DNA of 64,000 bases from Rhodoferax potami (GTDB taxonomy: Bacteria > Pseudomonadota > Gammaproteobacteria > Burkholderiales > Burkholderiaceae_C): contig NZ_JAVBIJ010000001.1 in NCBI RefSeq assembly GCF_032193765.1, positions 1,240,001 through 1,304,000 of the forward strand, written 5' to 3'. Positions within the stretch are counted from its first letter, which is position 1. Each line of letters starts with the position of its first letter. Positions 22,656 through 30,643 of the stretch are shown piece by piece. A program made the position numbers and the translations under genes. The notes beneath the pieces are model-generated. The model ran no database searches. It saw only the letters and a program-made list of their open reading frames with translations, and was not told the DNA's origin.

Positions 22656-24691
22656 TGTCGAAACATAAAGAACATCAGGTGCCCACAGGAAAGCACTCCG
22701 TAAAAAAATGGCTTATACCGGTTTCCGTTATTCTTTTTATTTTTTATCAGCTAACTTCTGTTTTCTATTTTGATAAAAGTAACTTTTCCTACGATGAACC
22801 TCACTATCTTTTGGGCGCGCAGTCAATCTACTGTGACAGAGATCTAGATTTAGAAAATAACTATAGCGACAAGACTTACACTTTTTACTATGCGGGTCAA
22901 CTCGATCCACATGTTTCACCGAACTCAAAAGATGGTTGGTTTTCCATTCATGGATATGGCTTGTCATATATACTGGTGCCATCTTTTTGGATAACAGATA
23001 AGCTTCTGGTACTAGCAAAAAAAGATTTTTCAGTATGCATGACCTCTAAAAGAGACTTGTTACTCCAAAGCGACGCGAGCGCCGATTATCTGCTGAAAAT
23101 TTCTGTGAGCGTCACGCTGTCAACGTTCATGGTTTTATCTTTTATTTTCTTGGTGTTAACTCTTCTCGAAATAGAAAGCTCGGAAGAGGTCTGGAAAAAA
23201 TCATCATGCCCGTCGTGGCCAATATTGCTCGGGCTTTTTTGCGTTAATCCAATCCTCATCTACACCAAGTTTATTTCAGTTGAACTCCTTGCGTTTCTTT
23301 ACATATCCTTCATTGCATGGACTATTTCTCGTCGCTCATTCGACTGGGTGCATTGGCTTCTAGCACCCGTATGGAGCGGCTTATTGTTATTTGTCCATAT
23401 CAAATTTTTGGTTATCACTGCATCTGCGCTTTTATCTATCCTCTTGGTTTATAGAAAAGAAATAGGCCTCAAGAAACTCACTGTTGGCTTTTTGGTTTTT
23501 GTAAGTTGTGTAGCGTATTTGTGTATTGCAAATAAGCAGATGTATAACTCTTACGCACTCAATGCCCAATATTCTGAGGGTGCACTATCCGGCAAGTATC
23601 TTTTTCAAGGCATCCTTGGGCAGTTTTTGGATGGACATACTGGCCTATTCTTCTCTGCACCCATATTTTCTTTGTTGATTGTTTACGGACTATCGTGGCG
23701 AGCCAGTGCATTGACGAAGCGGTATGTTAATTTTTTCTTTATAGTTGGTGTTCCAACTATTGTACTTGCAAGTTTGCACGTGCTTAAGCAAAGTAATTTA
23801 TTTATGGCAGGGAAGTTTGACTTTATTAACTCGCTATTTACCGAGGCAAGCACTGTACCAATGTGGTTTCAAACGCCAATATCAAGATTTATTTTCCCCA
23901 TTATTTCTATTTTTGCTCTTCTTTTGAGTGGTGTTTTGTCAAAGGAAATTAATAAAGGAACAGCCTCAAGACTTATTATTGGCGGCTTATTTCTGACCAC
24001 ATTGGCGATTAGTTTTGTACAGCTTTTTAGCTTACCCCACACTTTGTTCCGACCAAATGCAAATTTCGAGGGTTTTGCGCCGCATTACACATTTATTTCT
24101 GAGCCATTGGTGCATTTCATACCAAATTTGCTTTCATTTAATTACGTTCTTGAAAATTTACTATTGACGTTTGTTTGGATTTTTGTTCTTTCATTTTTCC
24201 ATTATTTAAACGTTAAAAATAATATTGGTGCTCTGGGTTCTGTTTTGGCAGTTGGTTTTCTATCATTGCTGGTCAGTACAAGAATCGCAGAACACAATCA
24301 TGATCTAAAGATTGATCCAATGCGCATGCAAAGCAACTTGGCTTGGTCAGGAAACCACGAACTCAGAGTTTTTTCTACAGACGTCTCTAGATCAACTGAT
24401 ATTCTGTTTGGACCCTACGTTTACATTTCGTCTGGAAGGTTTTGCGCTAAAGTTCAATCATCCATCCGTGGCAGCTACACGAAGCTCAAATGGTATGTTG
24501 CAGATGGAATAACAGGCAAGCTGTACATAATGGATGAAATTACGCGCCCACTTGATTCTCAAGAATTTAATCCGGTCTTATGTTTTAATAATGAAACCCC
24601 TTATTACCCAAAAGAATTTAAAGTTTACGCGGAGAACTTTAACGGCCAGTTTTTGCTTAAGGGCATTGAATTCAAAAGAGAAGATGATTAA
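22655..24691 (+). CDS. GT-C-type membrane glycosyltransferase candidate
   Basis: This is a 678-residue polytopic membrane protein with roughly a dozen hydrophobic segments and a soluble tail of about 130 residues. The first periplasmic loop has an acidic pair in FSYDEPHYLLGA (D47, E48), followed by DRDLDLENNY. That pattern is typical of GT-C enzymes (GT39/GT83-like) that use polyprenyl-phosphate sugars. I cannot assign a named family. Its neighbours make polyprenylphosphoryl-arabinose, so an arabinofuranosyltransferase acting in the periplasm is the best guess; the mycobacterial counterpart would be AftA (Rv3792), which also lies beside GtrA-DprE1-DprE2. The gene is markedly AT-rich compared with core genes. 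It overlaps the previous stop (TAATG). Confidence 0.75.
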   Translation: MSKHKEHQVPTGKHSVKKWLIPVSVILFIFYQLTSVFYFDKSNFSYDEPHYLLGAQSIYCDRDLDLENNYSDKTYTFYYAGQLDPHVSPNSKDGWFSIHGYGLSYILVPSFWITDKLLVLAKKDFSVCMTSKRDLLLQSDASADYLLKISVSVTLSTFMVLSFIFLVLTLLEIESSEEVWKKSSCPSWPILLGLFCVNPILIYTKFISVELLAFLYISFIAWTISRRSFDWVHWLLAPVWSGLLLFVHIKFLVITASALLSILLVYRKEIGLKKLTVGFLVFVSCVAYLCIANKQMYNSYALNAQYSEGALSGKYLFQGILGQFLDGHTGLFFSAPIFSLLIVYGLSWRASALTKRYVNFFFIVGVPTIVLASLHVLKQSNLFMAGKFDFINSLFTEASTVPMWFQTPISRFIFPIISIFALLLSGVLSKEINKGTASRLIIGGLFLTTLAISFVQLFSLPHTLFRPNANFEGFAPHYTFISEPLVHFIPNLLSFNYVLENLLLTFVWIFVLSFFHYLNVKNNIGALGSVLAVGFLSLLVSTRIAEHNHDLKIDPMRMQSNLAWSGNHELRVFSTDVSRSTDILFGPYVYISSGRFCAKVQSSIRGSYTKLKWYVADGITGKLYIMDEITRPLDSQEFNPVLCFNNETPYYPKEFKVYAENFNGQFLLKGIEFKREDD

Positions 24692-24727
24692 AGCGCCAGC
24701 ACTAAAGGGAGTTGAGATTGTTTGATT

Positions 24728-25135
24728 ATGAACAAAATTTTAGTTATTAAATATATACTATTCTCTGGTTTTGCAACTGTAGTTAATTTGCTAACACAGG
24801 AAGCCTTTTTGGGCTTGCCTGTTTTGGGTGATTTTGTTTTTTTATCGATTTTGGCGGGAACTATAGTTGGGCTTCTATTAAAATACTTTTTAGATAAACA
24901 TTTTATTTTTGGTTTTATGCCAGTGAATAAAGTTCACGACTCTAAAGTTTTTGTTTTATATACAACCATGGGGATATTCACTACTTTGGTTTTTTGGAGT
25001 ATTGAGATGGGTTTTTATCTCATGTTTGACACCAAGGAGATGCGTTATGTTGGAGGCGTGATTGGGCTTGGTGTTGGATATCTTGTTAAATATCATTTGG
25101 ATAAGCGATATGTCTTTTCCGGGGAGGTTGTTTGA
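24728..25135 (+). CDS. GtrA-family membrane protein
   Basis: This 135-residue protein has four membrane segments and the GtrA-family pattern (VIKYILFSGFATVVNLLTQE at the N-terminus, LLKYFLDKHFIF in the middle, VKYHLDKRYVF at the end). GtrA proteins take part in moving polyprenyl-linked sugars across the membrane or in anchoring partner transferases. Its mycobacterial equivalent by position is Rv3789, immediately before dprE1. An AAAGGGAG Shine-Dalgarno (24704-24711) is spaced better for a TTG at 24722 than for the ATG at 24728, so the true start may be two codons earlier. AT-rich like the previous gene. Confidence 0.88.
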   Translation: MNKILVIKYILFSGFATVVNLLTQEAFLGLPVLGDFVFLSILAGTIVGLLLKYFLDKHFIFGFMPVNKVHDSKVFVLYTTMGIFTTLVFWSIEMGFYLMFDTKEMRYVGGVIGLGVGYLVKYHLDKRYVFSGEVV

Positions 25136-25140
25136 TACCA

Positions 25141-26433
25141 ATGACATCTTGGGGCCGGTTGGGAGCAACCCCGCACAATGTGGTCCCGTTGCGAGATCCG
25201 GTTGACACGCGTTTTGCAATCAGCCACCAGAATCACCGGGGAGTTGCGCGAGGAATGGGGCGAAGTTATGGCGATGTTTGTCTAAATCCGGGTGGAACCT
25301 TATGGACCACGGAGAAACTCAATAAATTCATATCTTTTAATACAAACAACGGTAGACTGCGGTGTGAAGCCGGCGTACTCTTAAGAGATATTCAGCGAAT
25401 GGTCATACCATATGGCTGGGCGTTACCAGTGACGCCGGGAACTCAAGTGGTTTCAGTTGGAGGGGCGATTGCTAATGATGTTCATGGCAAAAACCACCAT
25501 GTACATGGTTCTTTCGGAAATCATGTTAAGAAAATCTGTCTCGTGCGTACTGATGGAGAAGTTATTTCATGTGGACCTGAGAATGAGCCCGATTGGTTTG
25601 CGGCCACTGTGGGTGGGATGGGACTCACCGGAGTAATTACACAGGCAGAAATCCAATTGCGGCGAGTTGCTAGCCCGTGGCTAGATACTGAGACCATTGC
25701 TTTTGCCAACCTGTCTGAGTTTTTTCAACTTGCGGATGATTCAGAGACTCATTGTGAATATACAGTTTCTTGGATTGATTGTATTTCCGGAGTAGGAGGC
25801 CGAGGTTTATTTATGCGGGGCAATCATGCTGATGGCGGCGGCAGGAAAGTGCCAAAGAGCTCAAAATTAACGATACCTTTCGTCCCTCCTGTTTCTCTCG
25901 TTAATAAACTGTCGCTTCGTCCTTTTAATATGGCATATTTTCATCTTAACAAATGGAAGGCAGGTAAAGGCTCAGCATATTATGAATCTTTTTTTTGCCC
26001 ATTAGATAACCTTCTCGAGTGGAACCGGATGTATGGTCCAAAGGGCTTTTATCAATACCAAAGTGTAATCCCGCGTCGATTTGCCTATGACGCAATTGAA
26101 GAAATGTTGAAAGAAATTGCTAGGTCAGGAGATGGTTCGTTCCTTGCTGTATTGAAAACTTTTGGTAATCGCCAGTCTCTGGGGATGATGAGCTTTCCCA
26201 TGTCGGGTGCGACTTTGGCACTAGACTTTCCCAATCATGGGAATCGGACGCACAAGTTGTTTGAGCGGCTTGATGCTATTGTGTGTGAAGCTAGTGGCCG
26301 CATCTACCCTGCGAAGGATGCGAGGATGCCGCGCGATGTCTTTGAGGCTGGCTTTCCACGCCTGAATGAATTTATGAAGTTTCGAGACCCTGGCATCAGT
26401 TCCGGTCTTTCACGTCGCTTAATGGGGAGTTAA
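25141..26433 (+). CDS. dprE1: DprE1-like decaprenylphosphoryl-beta-D-ribose 2'-oxidase
   Basis: This 430-residue protein is an FAD-linked oxidase of the VAO/ALO type. In the known pathway DprE1 oxidises C2 of polyprenylphosphoryl ribose so that DprE2 can reduce it to arabinose. The FAD-binding motifs GMGRSYGD and PVTPGTQVVSVGGAI are present. So is HGKNHHVHGSFGNHV, which holds the histidine near the flavin. The C-terminal RIYPAKDAR keeps the lysine that corresponds to K418 of the M. tuberculosis enzyme. The segment GATLALDFP aligns with GWNICVDFP around mycobacterial C387, with Ala360 here in place of the cysteine. I chose the ATG at 25141 (GGGGAGG 13 bases upstream); a TTG at 25132 is possible. 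Confidence 0.88.
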   Translation: MTSWGRLGATPHNVVPLRDPVDTRFAISHQNHRGVARGMGRSYGDVCLNPGGTLWTTEKLNKFISFNTNNGRLRCEAGVLLRDIQRMVIPYGWALPVTPGTQVVSVGGAIANDVHGKNHHVHGSFGNHVKKICLVRTDGEVISCGPENEPDWFAATVGGMGLTGVITQAEIQLRRVASPWLDTETIAFANLSEFFQLADDSETHCEYTVSWIDCISGVGGRGLFMRGNHADGGGRKVPKSSKLTIPFVPPVSLVNKLSLRPFNMAYFHLNKWKAGKGSAYYESFFCPLDNLLEWNRMYGPKGFYQYQSVIPRRFAYDAIEEMLKEIARSGDGSFLAVLKTFGNRQSLGMMSFPMSGATLALDFPNHGNRTHKLFERLDAIVCEASGRIYPAKDARMPRDVFEAGFPRLNEFMKFRDPGISSGLSRRLMGS

Positions 26434-27186
26434 ATGGATATCAAGAAAAAAATTGTTATCGTAGGCGCAACCTCGGCTATCGCCGAACATTGCGCACGAC
26501 TATGGATCTCGCCGCACCCATCACATTTGATTCTAATTGGCCGAGATGCAGCGCGCGTAAATCGGGTAGCGGCGGACCTGAAAGTGCGTAGTCCGAGATC
26601 AGACATACAGGTTATTGAAACTGAATTCCTTAGTTCAGAAGCGATAGACACCACAGTTAACAGCCTATTCAAGTCTGGCGTTGTTGATATAGCCTTGATC
26701 GCGCATGGGTCGCTTCCTGATCAGGTCGAGTGTCAAGCAAACCTGCACCTTTGCCAAGATGCACTTTGTATCAATGGTGTGTCACCGGCACTATATGCCG
26801 AGGCTTTTGCCAAGGAGATGGAAAAAGTTAATCACGGCACCATCGCGATAATCGGGTCAGTTGCTGGTGACAGGGGGCGTAGGTCTAATTATGTTTACGG
26901 GGCGGCAAAAGGTCTTGTCAACCGATATGCCCAAGGCTTAAACCATCGTTTTTCTGGTACTAATGTTAAGGTAGTTTTCATTAAGCCAGGACCTACCGAT
27001 ACTCCCATGACCGCCCACTTAAAATCAACTGGCGCAAAACTTGCTCCAGTTGAAACTGTTGCTCGTCAGATTGTAGACGGTATCGATTCAGCTAAACCGG
27101 TGATTTATGCTCCGAGGAAGTGGTGGACCATCATGATGATTATCAGGCATTTACCCACATTCATATTTAATAAGATTAATATCTAA
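26434..27186 (+). CDS. dprE2: DprE2-like decaprenylphosphoryl-D-2-keto-erythropentose reductase
   Basis: This 250-residue short-chain dehydrogenase reduces the keto intermediate made by DprE1 to polyprenylphosphoryl-D-arabinose. The nucleotide-binding motif IVGATSAIAEHCA is at the N-terminus, and the catalytic YxxxK is YGAAK. The end of the protein (DTPMTAHLKS then a proline-containing stretch, WWTIMMIIRHLPTFIF) closely resembles the C-terminus of Rv3791 as I remember it, which sets it apart from generic SDRs. It starts right after the dprE1 stop, with no gap. Confidence 0.87.
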   Translation: MDIKKKIVIVGATSAIAEHCARLWISPHPSHLILIGRDAARVNRVAADLKVRSPRSDIQVIETEFLSSEAIDTTVNSLFKSGVVDIALIAHGSLPDQVECQANLHLCQDALCINGVSPALYAEAFAKEMEKVNHGTIAIIGSVAGDRGRRSNYVYGAAKGLVNRYAQGLNHRFSGTNVKVVFIKPGPTDTPMTAHLKSTGAKLAPVETVARQIVDGIDSAKPVIYAPRKWWTIMMIIRHLPTFIFNKINI

Positions 27187-27187
27187 T

Positions 27188-28090
27188 GTGAGCATATTTA
27201 TGAATCAATTTAAAACTCGAAGTGCTATTAGTCCACATGGGAGGTTTCTTGCACTTTTGAAATTAATGCGCCCAAAGCAGTGGGTGAAGAACGGCTTTGT
27301 GCTTGCGCCATTGGTATTTTCTGCTGCTTTTCTGGATGTCAGTGCCATCAGGCATGCTGTTATGGCTGCTTTGTTCTTTTGTGTTGCCTCTTCGGCGACC
27401 TATATCATCAATGACATGTACGACATCGAGCGTGATCGTCGTCACCCTAAGAAGTCAAAAACCCGCCCTTTGGCATCCGGCATTGTCTCGGTGCCTGCTG
27501 CCCTGAGCTTGCTCGTAGTCCTCTACGGAGTGCTGTTATGGGGCTGGTTCGTCGCCCCGAAGGTATTGGGGGTGATCGGAGCCTATCTAGTGCTGAACTT
27601 GGCCTATACCTTTGTGCTAAAGCACCAGCCGGTGGTCGACATCTTTACTATCGCTATTGGTTTTGTTTTACGGGTGTATGCAGGCGCCATGGCCCTCGAC
27701 GTGCCGGTGTCTTCATGGATGTTCATCACGACTCTTTGCCTCGCGCTCTATTTGGCAGCTGTCAAACGTCGTCAGGAACTCAGCCAAAGCGGTACCGAAG
27801 GCCGCAAGGTTCTGGAGAGGTACTCTGTTTCGTTGGTGGACCGCTATGCCGAAATGTCGGCAACTGGGGCGCTGCTTTTCTACAGTATGTTCGTTATGTC
27901 CGCCAAGCTAGAATTGGTCATCACGGTTCCGTTGGTGTTGTTCGGCTTATTTCGATATTGGTTCGTGGTGGAAGCCCTCGATGGTGGCGAGTCACCCACT
28001 GATGCGTTGTTAGCTGACTGGCAACTGTTGCTTACCGTTGTACTGTGGGTAGCTGCCTGCGGTTGGGCTTTGTGGCCAGTGCAGGGGTGA
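27188..28090 (+). CDS. UbiA-type polyprenyl-phosphate phosphoribosyltransferase (DPPR synthase)
   Basis: This roughly 300-residue UbiA-superfamily membrane protein has about eight or nine hydrophobic segments. The motif NDMYDIERDRRHPKKSKTRP (about residues 75-94) is the form found in decaprenylphosphate 5-phosphoribosyltransferases such as Rv3806c, where PRPP is the donor, rather than in UbiA proper. The expected product is polyprenylphosphoryl-5-phosphoribose, the substrate for the phosphatase encoded next. GTG at 27188 is used here; ATG at 27200 is an alternative. It follows dprE2 directly. Confidence 0.87.
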   Translation: MSIFMNQFKTRSAISPHGRFLALLKLMRPKQWVKNGFVLAPLVFSAAFLDVSAIRHAVMAALFFCVASSATYIINDMYDIERDRRHPKKSKTRPLASGIVSVPAALSLLVVLYGVLLWGWFVAPKVLGVIGAYLVLNLAYTFVLKHQPVVDIFTIAIGFVLRVYAGAMALDVPVSSWMFITTLCLALYLAAVKRRQELSQSGTEGRKVLERYSVSLVDRYAEMSATGALLFYSMFVMSAKLELVITVPLVLFGLFRYWFVVEALDGGESPTDALLADWQLLLTVVLWVAACGWALWPVQG

Positions 28091-28092
28091 GT

Positions 28093-28503
28093 ATGGACTT
28101 TTCCTACGCTTTAACTCCCTTTTTGGCCTGGCTTGTCGCTGGAGTCTCAAAGTTCATTATTAACAGCATCAAGGCAAAGCAGCTGGCGTTCGGCCTCGTC
28201 GGTTACGGGGGGCTTCCCAGCAACCATAGCGCAATTGTCAGCAGTATGGCCGCGCTGATTGCCCTCAAGGAAGGTATTGGGCACCCCGCCTTTGGCGTTG
28301 CCATTACTTTGGCCTTTATCGTTATGCTTGACGCGAGCAGTCTGCGGAGACAGGTGGGCAAGCACGCTGAGGCCATCAACAAAATAGCACACGCAGAAGC
28401 GAATCACCAAACCCTTCGTGAGCGTATGGGGCATACGCGATTGGAAATTGCTGCTGGTATTGTCGTGGGCATTTTGGTTGCTACTTTAATGAGTACGATG
28501 TGA
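28093..28503 (+). CDS. Divergent PAP2-family protein, candidate DPPR phosphatase
   Basis: This 136-residue membrane protein belongs to the divergent PAP2 (DUF212, acidPPc_N-like) family. The conserved core GLPSNHSAIVSSMAAL and the later FIVMLDASSLRRQVGKHAEA, with the family's D-x-x-x-x-R-R arrangement, are present. In mycobacteria a PAP2-type protein (Rv3807c) next to the UbiA enzyme is proposed to remove the 5-phosphate from polyprenylphosphoryl-5-phosphoribose. The same neighbourhood here argues for the same job, although the two are different PAP2 branches. It starts 2 bases after the previous stop and overlaps the next start (GTGA). Confidence 0.82.
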   Translation: MDFSYALTPFLAWLVAGVSKFIINSIKAKQLAFGLVGYGGLPSNHSAIVSSMAALIALKEGIGHPAFGVAITLAFIVMLDASSLRRQVGKHAEAINKIAHAEANHQTLRERMGHTRLEIAAGIVVGILVATLMSTM

Positions 28504-29480
28504 GCCTGATGTACGAGTTAAAGGCGGCAGACGCTCATGCCATAAGCCCGGCCAAAGGATCCCTCATATCAGCACGTTTAATGGCCATATGTGTCGCTGC
28601 CGCAGTGGCTGCATACGCGGTAATAATAGGACTAGCAAATTGGGAAAGAATAATGACTGTGGTGACTGGTCTTACTGGCCAGCTGTGGCTGCAACTCACT
28701 GCTCTGTCTTTAACTTCTTACCTACTCCGATTTTTGCGTTGGCACTATTTCATTTCTGCATTAAGTTACACGGTTCCAATATTTGTTAATCTCGAAATTT
28801 ATCTAACGGCGTTTGCGTTAACGCTTACGCCAGGAAAAGTGGGGGAGGTCATCCGGTCGGTGTATCTCCGTCCCTATGGCGTAAGTTATACCCATAGTCT
28901 CGGGGCATTCGTGTCGGAGAGACTTTTGGACTTAATGGCGGTAAGTATGTTCGCCACACTAGTAATATTGGTGTTTCCGGAGCAGCGGTCGTATGTGCTT
29001 GTCGCGGCATCCCTTGTATTTGCTCTATTTTTTTGCATGCGCACTCGACTACTGCATGTACTTGCTATCCGTTTCACGAAAATATCCCTCATTGACCACC
29101 CGGCAAGTCTTATCGCAACGATTAAATTTCTGCTAGCGGGCAAAGGACTCACGATTGCGGCGCTGTTGAGCGTTATGGCTTGGTTGATTCAGGGCGTATC
29201 TCTCTACGTGGTAGTCCGTGCGCTTGGATTTGATATACCGCTTGGCAGTGCTGTTGCAATATATTGTTTGAGTATTCTCGCCGGTGCGTTTTCTTTCATT
29301 CCGGGTGGCATCGGCGTGACGGAGGGGGCAATCGTTCTCCTTCTAATTGCTTCAGGTGTGGAGGATACCGTTGCGATCACGGCGGCGGTAATCGGTCGAG
29401 GGATTACGCTGTGGCTTGCGATTGCAATCGGTATCGGCGCAAACATCACGAAGAGCCTTCGGGCCAGTGAGCGAAATTGA
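28500..29480 (+). CDS. YbhN/UPF0104-family flippase-like membrane protein
   Basis: This 326-residue protein of the lysylphosphatidylglycerol-synthase membrane-domain family (UPF0104, AglD/YbhN-like) has about eight hydrophobic segments. Typical motifs are LTPGKVGEVIRSVYL and SFIPGGIGVTEGAIVLLL. Members often occur beside polyprenyl-phosphate sugar pathways and are suspected of moving or handling the lipid-linked sugar. Here it could serve polyprenylphosphoryl-arabinose alongside GtrA. GTG at 28500 overlaps the previous stop; ATG at 28509 is an alternative. Confidence 0.82.
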   Translation: MSLMYELKAADAHAISPAKGSLISARLMAICVAAAVAAYAVIIGLANWERIMTVVTGLTGQLWLQLTALSLTSYLLRFLRWHYFISALSYTVPIFVNLEIYLTAFALTLTPGKVGEVIRSVYLRPYGVSYTHSLGAFVSERLLDLMAVSMFATLVILVFPEQRSYVLVAASLVFALFFCMRTRLLHVLAIRFTKISLIDHPASLIATIKFLLAGKGLTIAALLSVMAWLIQGVSLYVVVRALGFDIPLGSAVAIYCLSILAGAFSFIPGGIGVTEGAIVLLLIASGVEDTVAITAAVIGRGITLWLAIAIGIGANITKSLRASERN

Positions 29481-29497
29481 GTGTTGAGGGAAAAATA

Positions 29498-30643
29498 ATG
29501 CGCATTGGTGTTGATGCACGGCTTTTGTCGTTGCCGTTGACTGGCATCGGGAGATATACGGTAGAAATGTTGCATGCACTGCAATTAAAAGATGCCGAGT
29601 GGCGTCTCTATTCCCCTATGCCACCGCTGTGCATTAACACATGGAATGAAAAAACCTGTCTGCGGTATGGCGTTGCAGATTCTCGGATTGCACGCATGAT
29701 CTGGTCTCAAACCAGCCTCCCTAAGTGGGCGTCCGATGATGAACTTGATGTTTTCTGGGGCGCCACACACCGCTTACCTTTTGCATTGCCAAAACATGTT
29801 GCGAGAGTGGTAACCATCCACGACTTAGTGTGGCGGCACGCGCCTCAAACCATGCGTTTTATCAGTCGCATTATGGATGCCCGCTTAATGCCTCAAGCGA
29901 TTCAAATGGCAGATGTGGTTGTAGCTGTATCGCAAAGCACTGCGAATGACATCGAGGCGGAGTTTCCATTTGCTCGTGGAAAAGTACGAGTGGTGCTGTT
30001 AGGTGCCAAGAAATTGGCACGATCACAGGCATGGGAGTCGTTGGCAAAATGGTCTATAAAGCTTCCCTACCTTTTGGCTGTGGGAACCCTTGAGCCACGT
30101 AAAAATCTGGTACGTTTACTCCATGCCTTCGCAGCAATTCCCGAGGCACTGCGTATCACCCACCAACTGGTCCTGGTAGGGGGTAAAGGCTGGGGAGGCG
30201 TTAGTTTGCCCGACGTTGTGGAAGAGCTGGGGCTGAGCCAGCACGTTGTTATTTGCGGATATGTTTCCGACGAAGAATTGACCACCCTATATACACATGC
30301 ATTATGCTTGGCCATGCCGTCGTTGTACGAGGGCTTTGGCTTACCCCTCGTGGAGGCGATGTCTTGCGGCACGCCTGTTATTGCATCCACAACCTCCTCC
30401 ATGCCAGAAGTCGTGGGACCCGCTGGCTTTCTTGTAGACCCCAATGACGTTGATTCGATTCGCACCGGCATTTGCCAGGTGTTGGATCCAAAATTTGATA
30501 AGACCTCTTGGGCTGAAATAGCAAAGCATCAGGCATCAAAGTTCACGTGGGACAGGGCTGCAGATCAAACAATGCAAGTTTTTGCAGAGGCAATAGAAGA
30601 ACGAAAAGGTAAATTGCGCAATGCGCGTTCTGCAATTTTTTAA
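29498..30643 (+). CDS. GT4 glycosyltransferase, WbdB/WbpY-like
   Basis: This 381-residue GT-B fold transferase opens with MRIGVDARLLSLPLTGIGRYT, the pattern of WbdB and WbpY, which add mannose or D-rhamnose during synthesis of homopolymer O-antigens. The donor-binding region LYEGFGLPLVEAMSCGTPV with its EGFGLP...E motif is intact. GAGGG (29486-29490), 7 bases before the ATG at 29498, fixes the start. An upstream in-frame GTG lacks such a site. It overlaps the next gene by 23 bp. Substrate specificity cannot be read from the sequence. Confidence 0.87.
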   Translation: MRIGVDARLLSLPLTGIGRYTVEMLHALQLKDAEWRLYSPMPPLCINTWNEKTCLRYGVADSRIARMIWSQTSLPKWASDDELDVFWGATHRLPFALPKHVARVVTIHDLVWRHAPQTMRFISRIMDARLMPQAIQMADVVVAVSQSTANDIEAEFPFARGKVRVVLLGAKKLARSQAWESLAKWSIKLPYLLAVGTLEPRKNLVRLLHAFAAIPEALRITHQLVLVGGKGWGGVSLPDVVEELGLSQHVVICGYVSDEELTTLYTHALCLAMPSLYEGFGLPLVEAMSCGTPVIASTTSSMPEVVGPAGFLVDPNDVDSIRTGICQVLDPKFDKTSWAEIAKHQASKFTWDRAADQTMQVFAEAIEERKGKLRNARSAIF

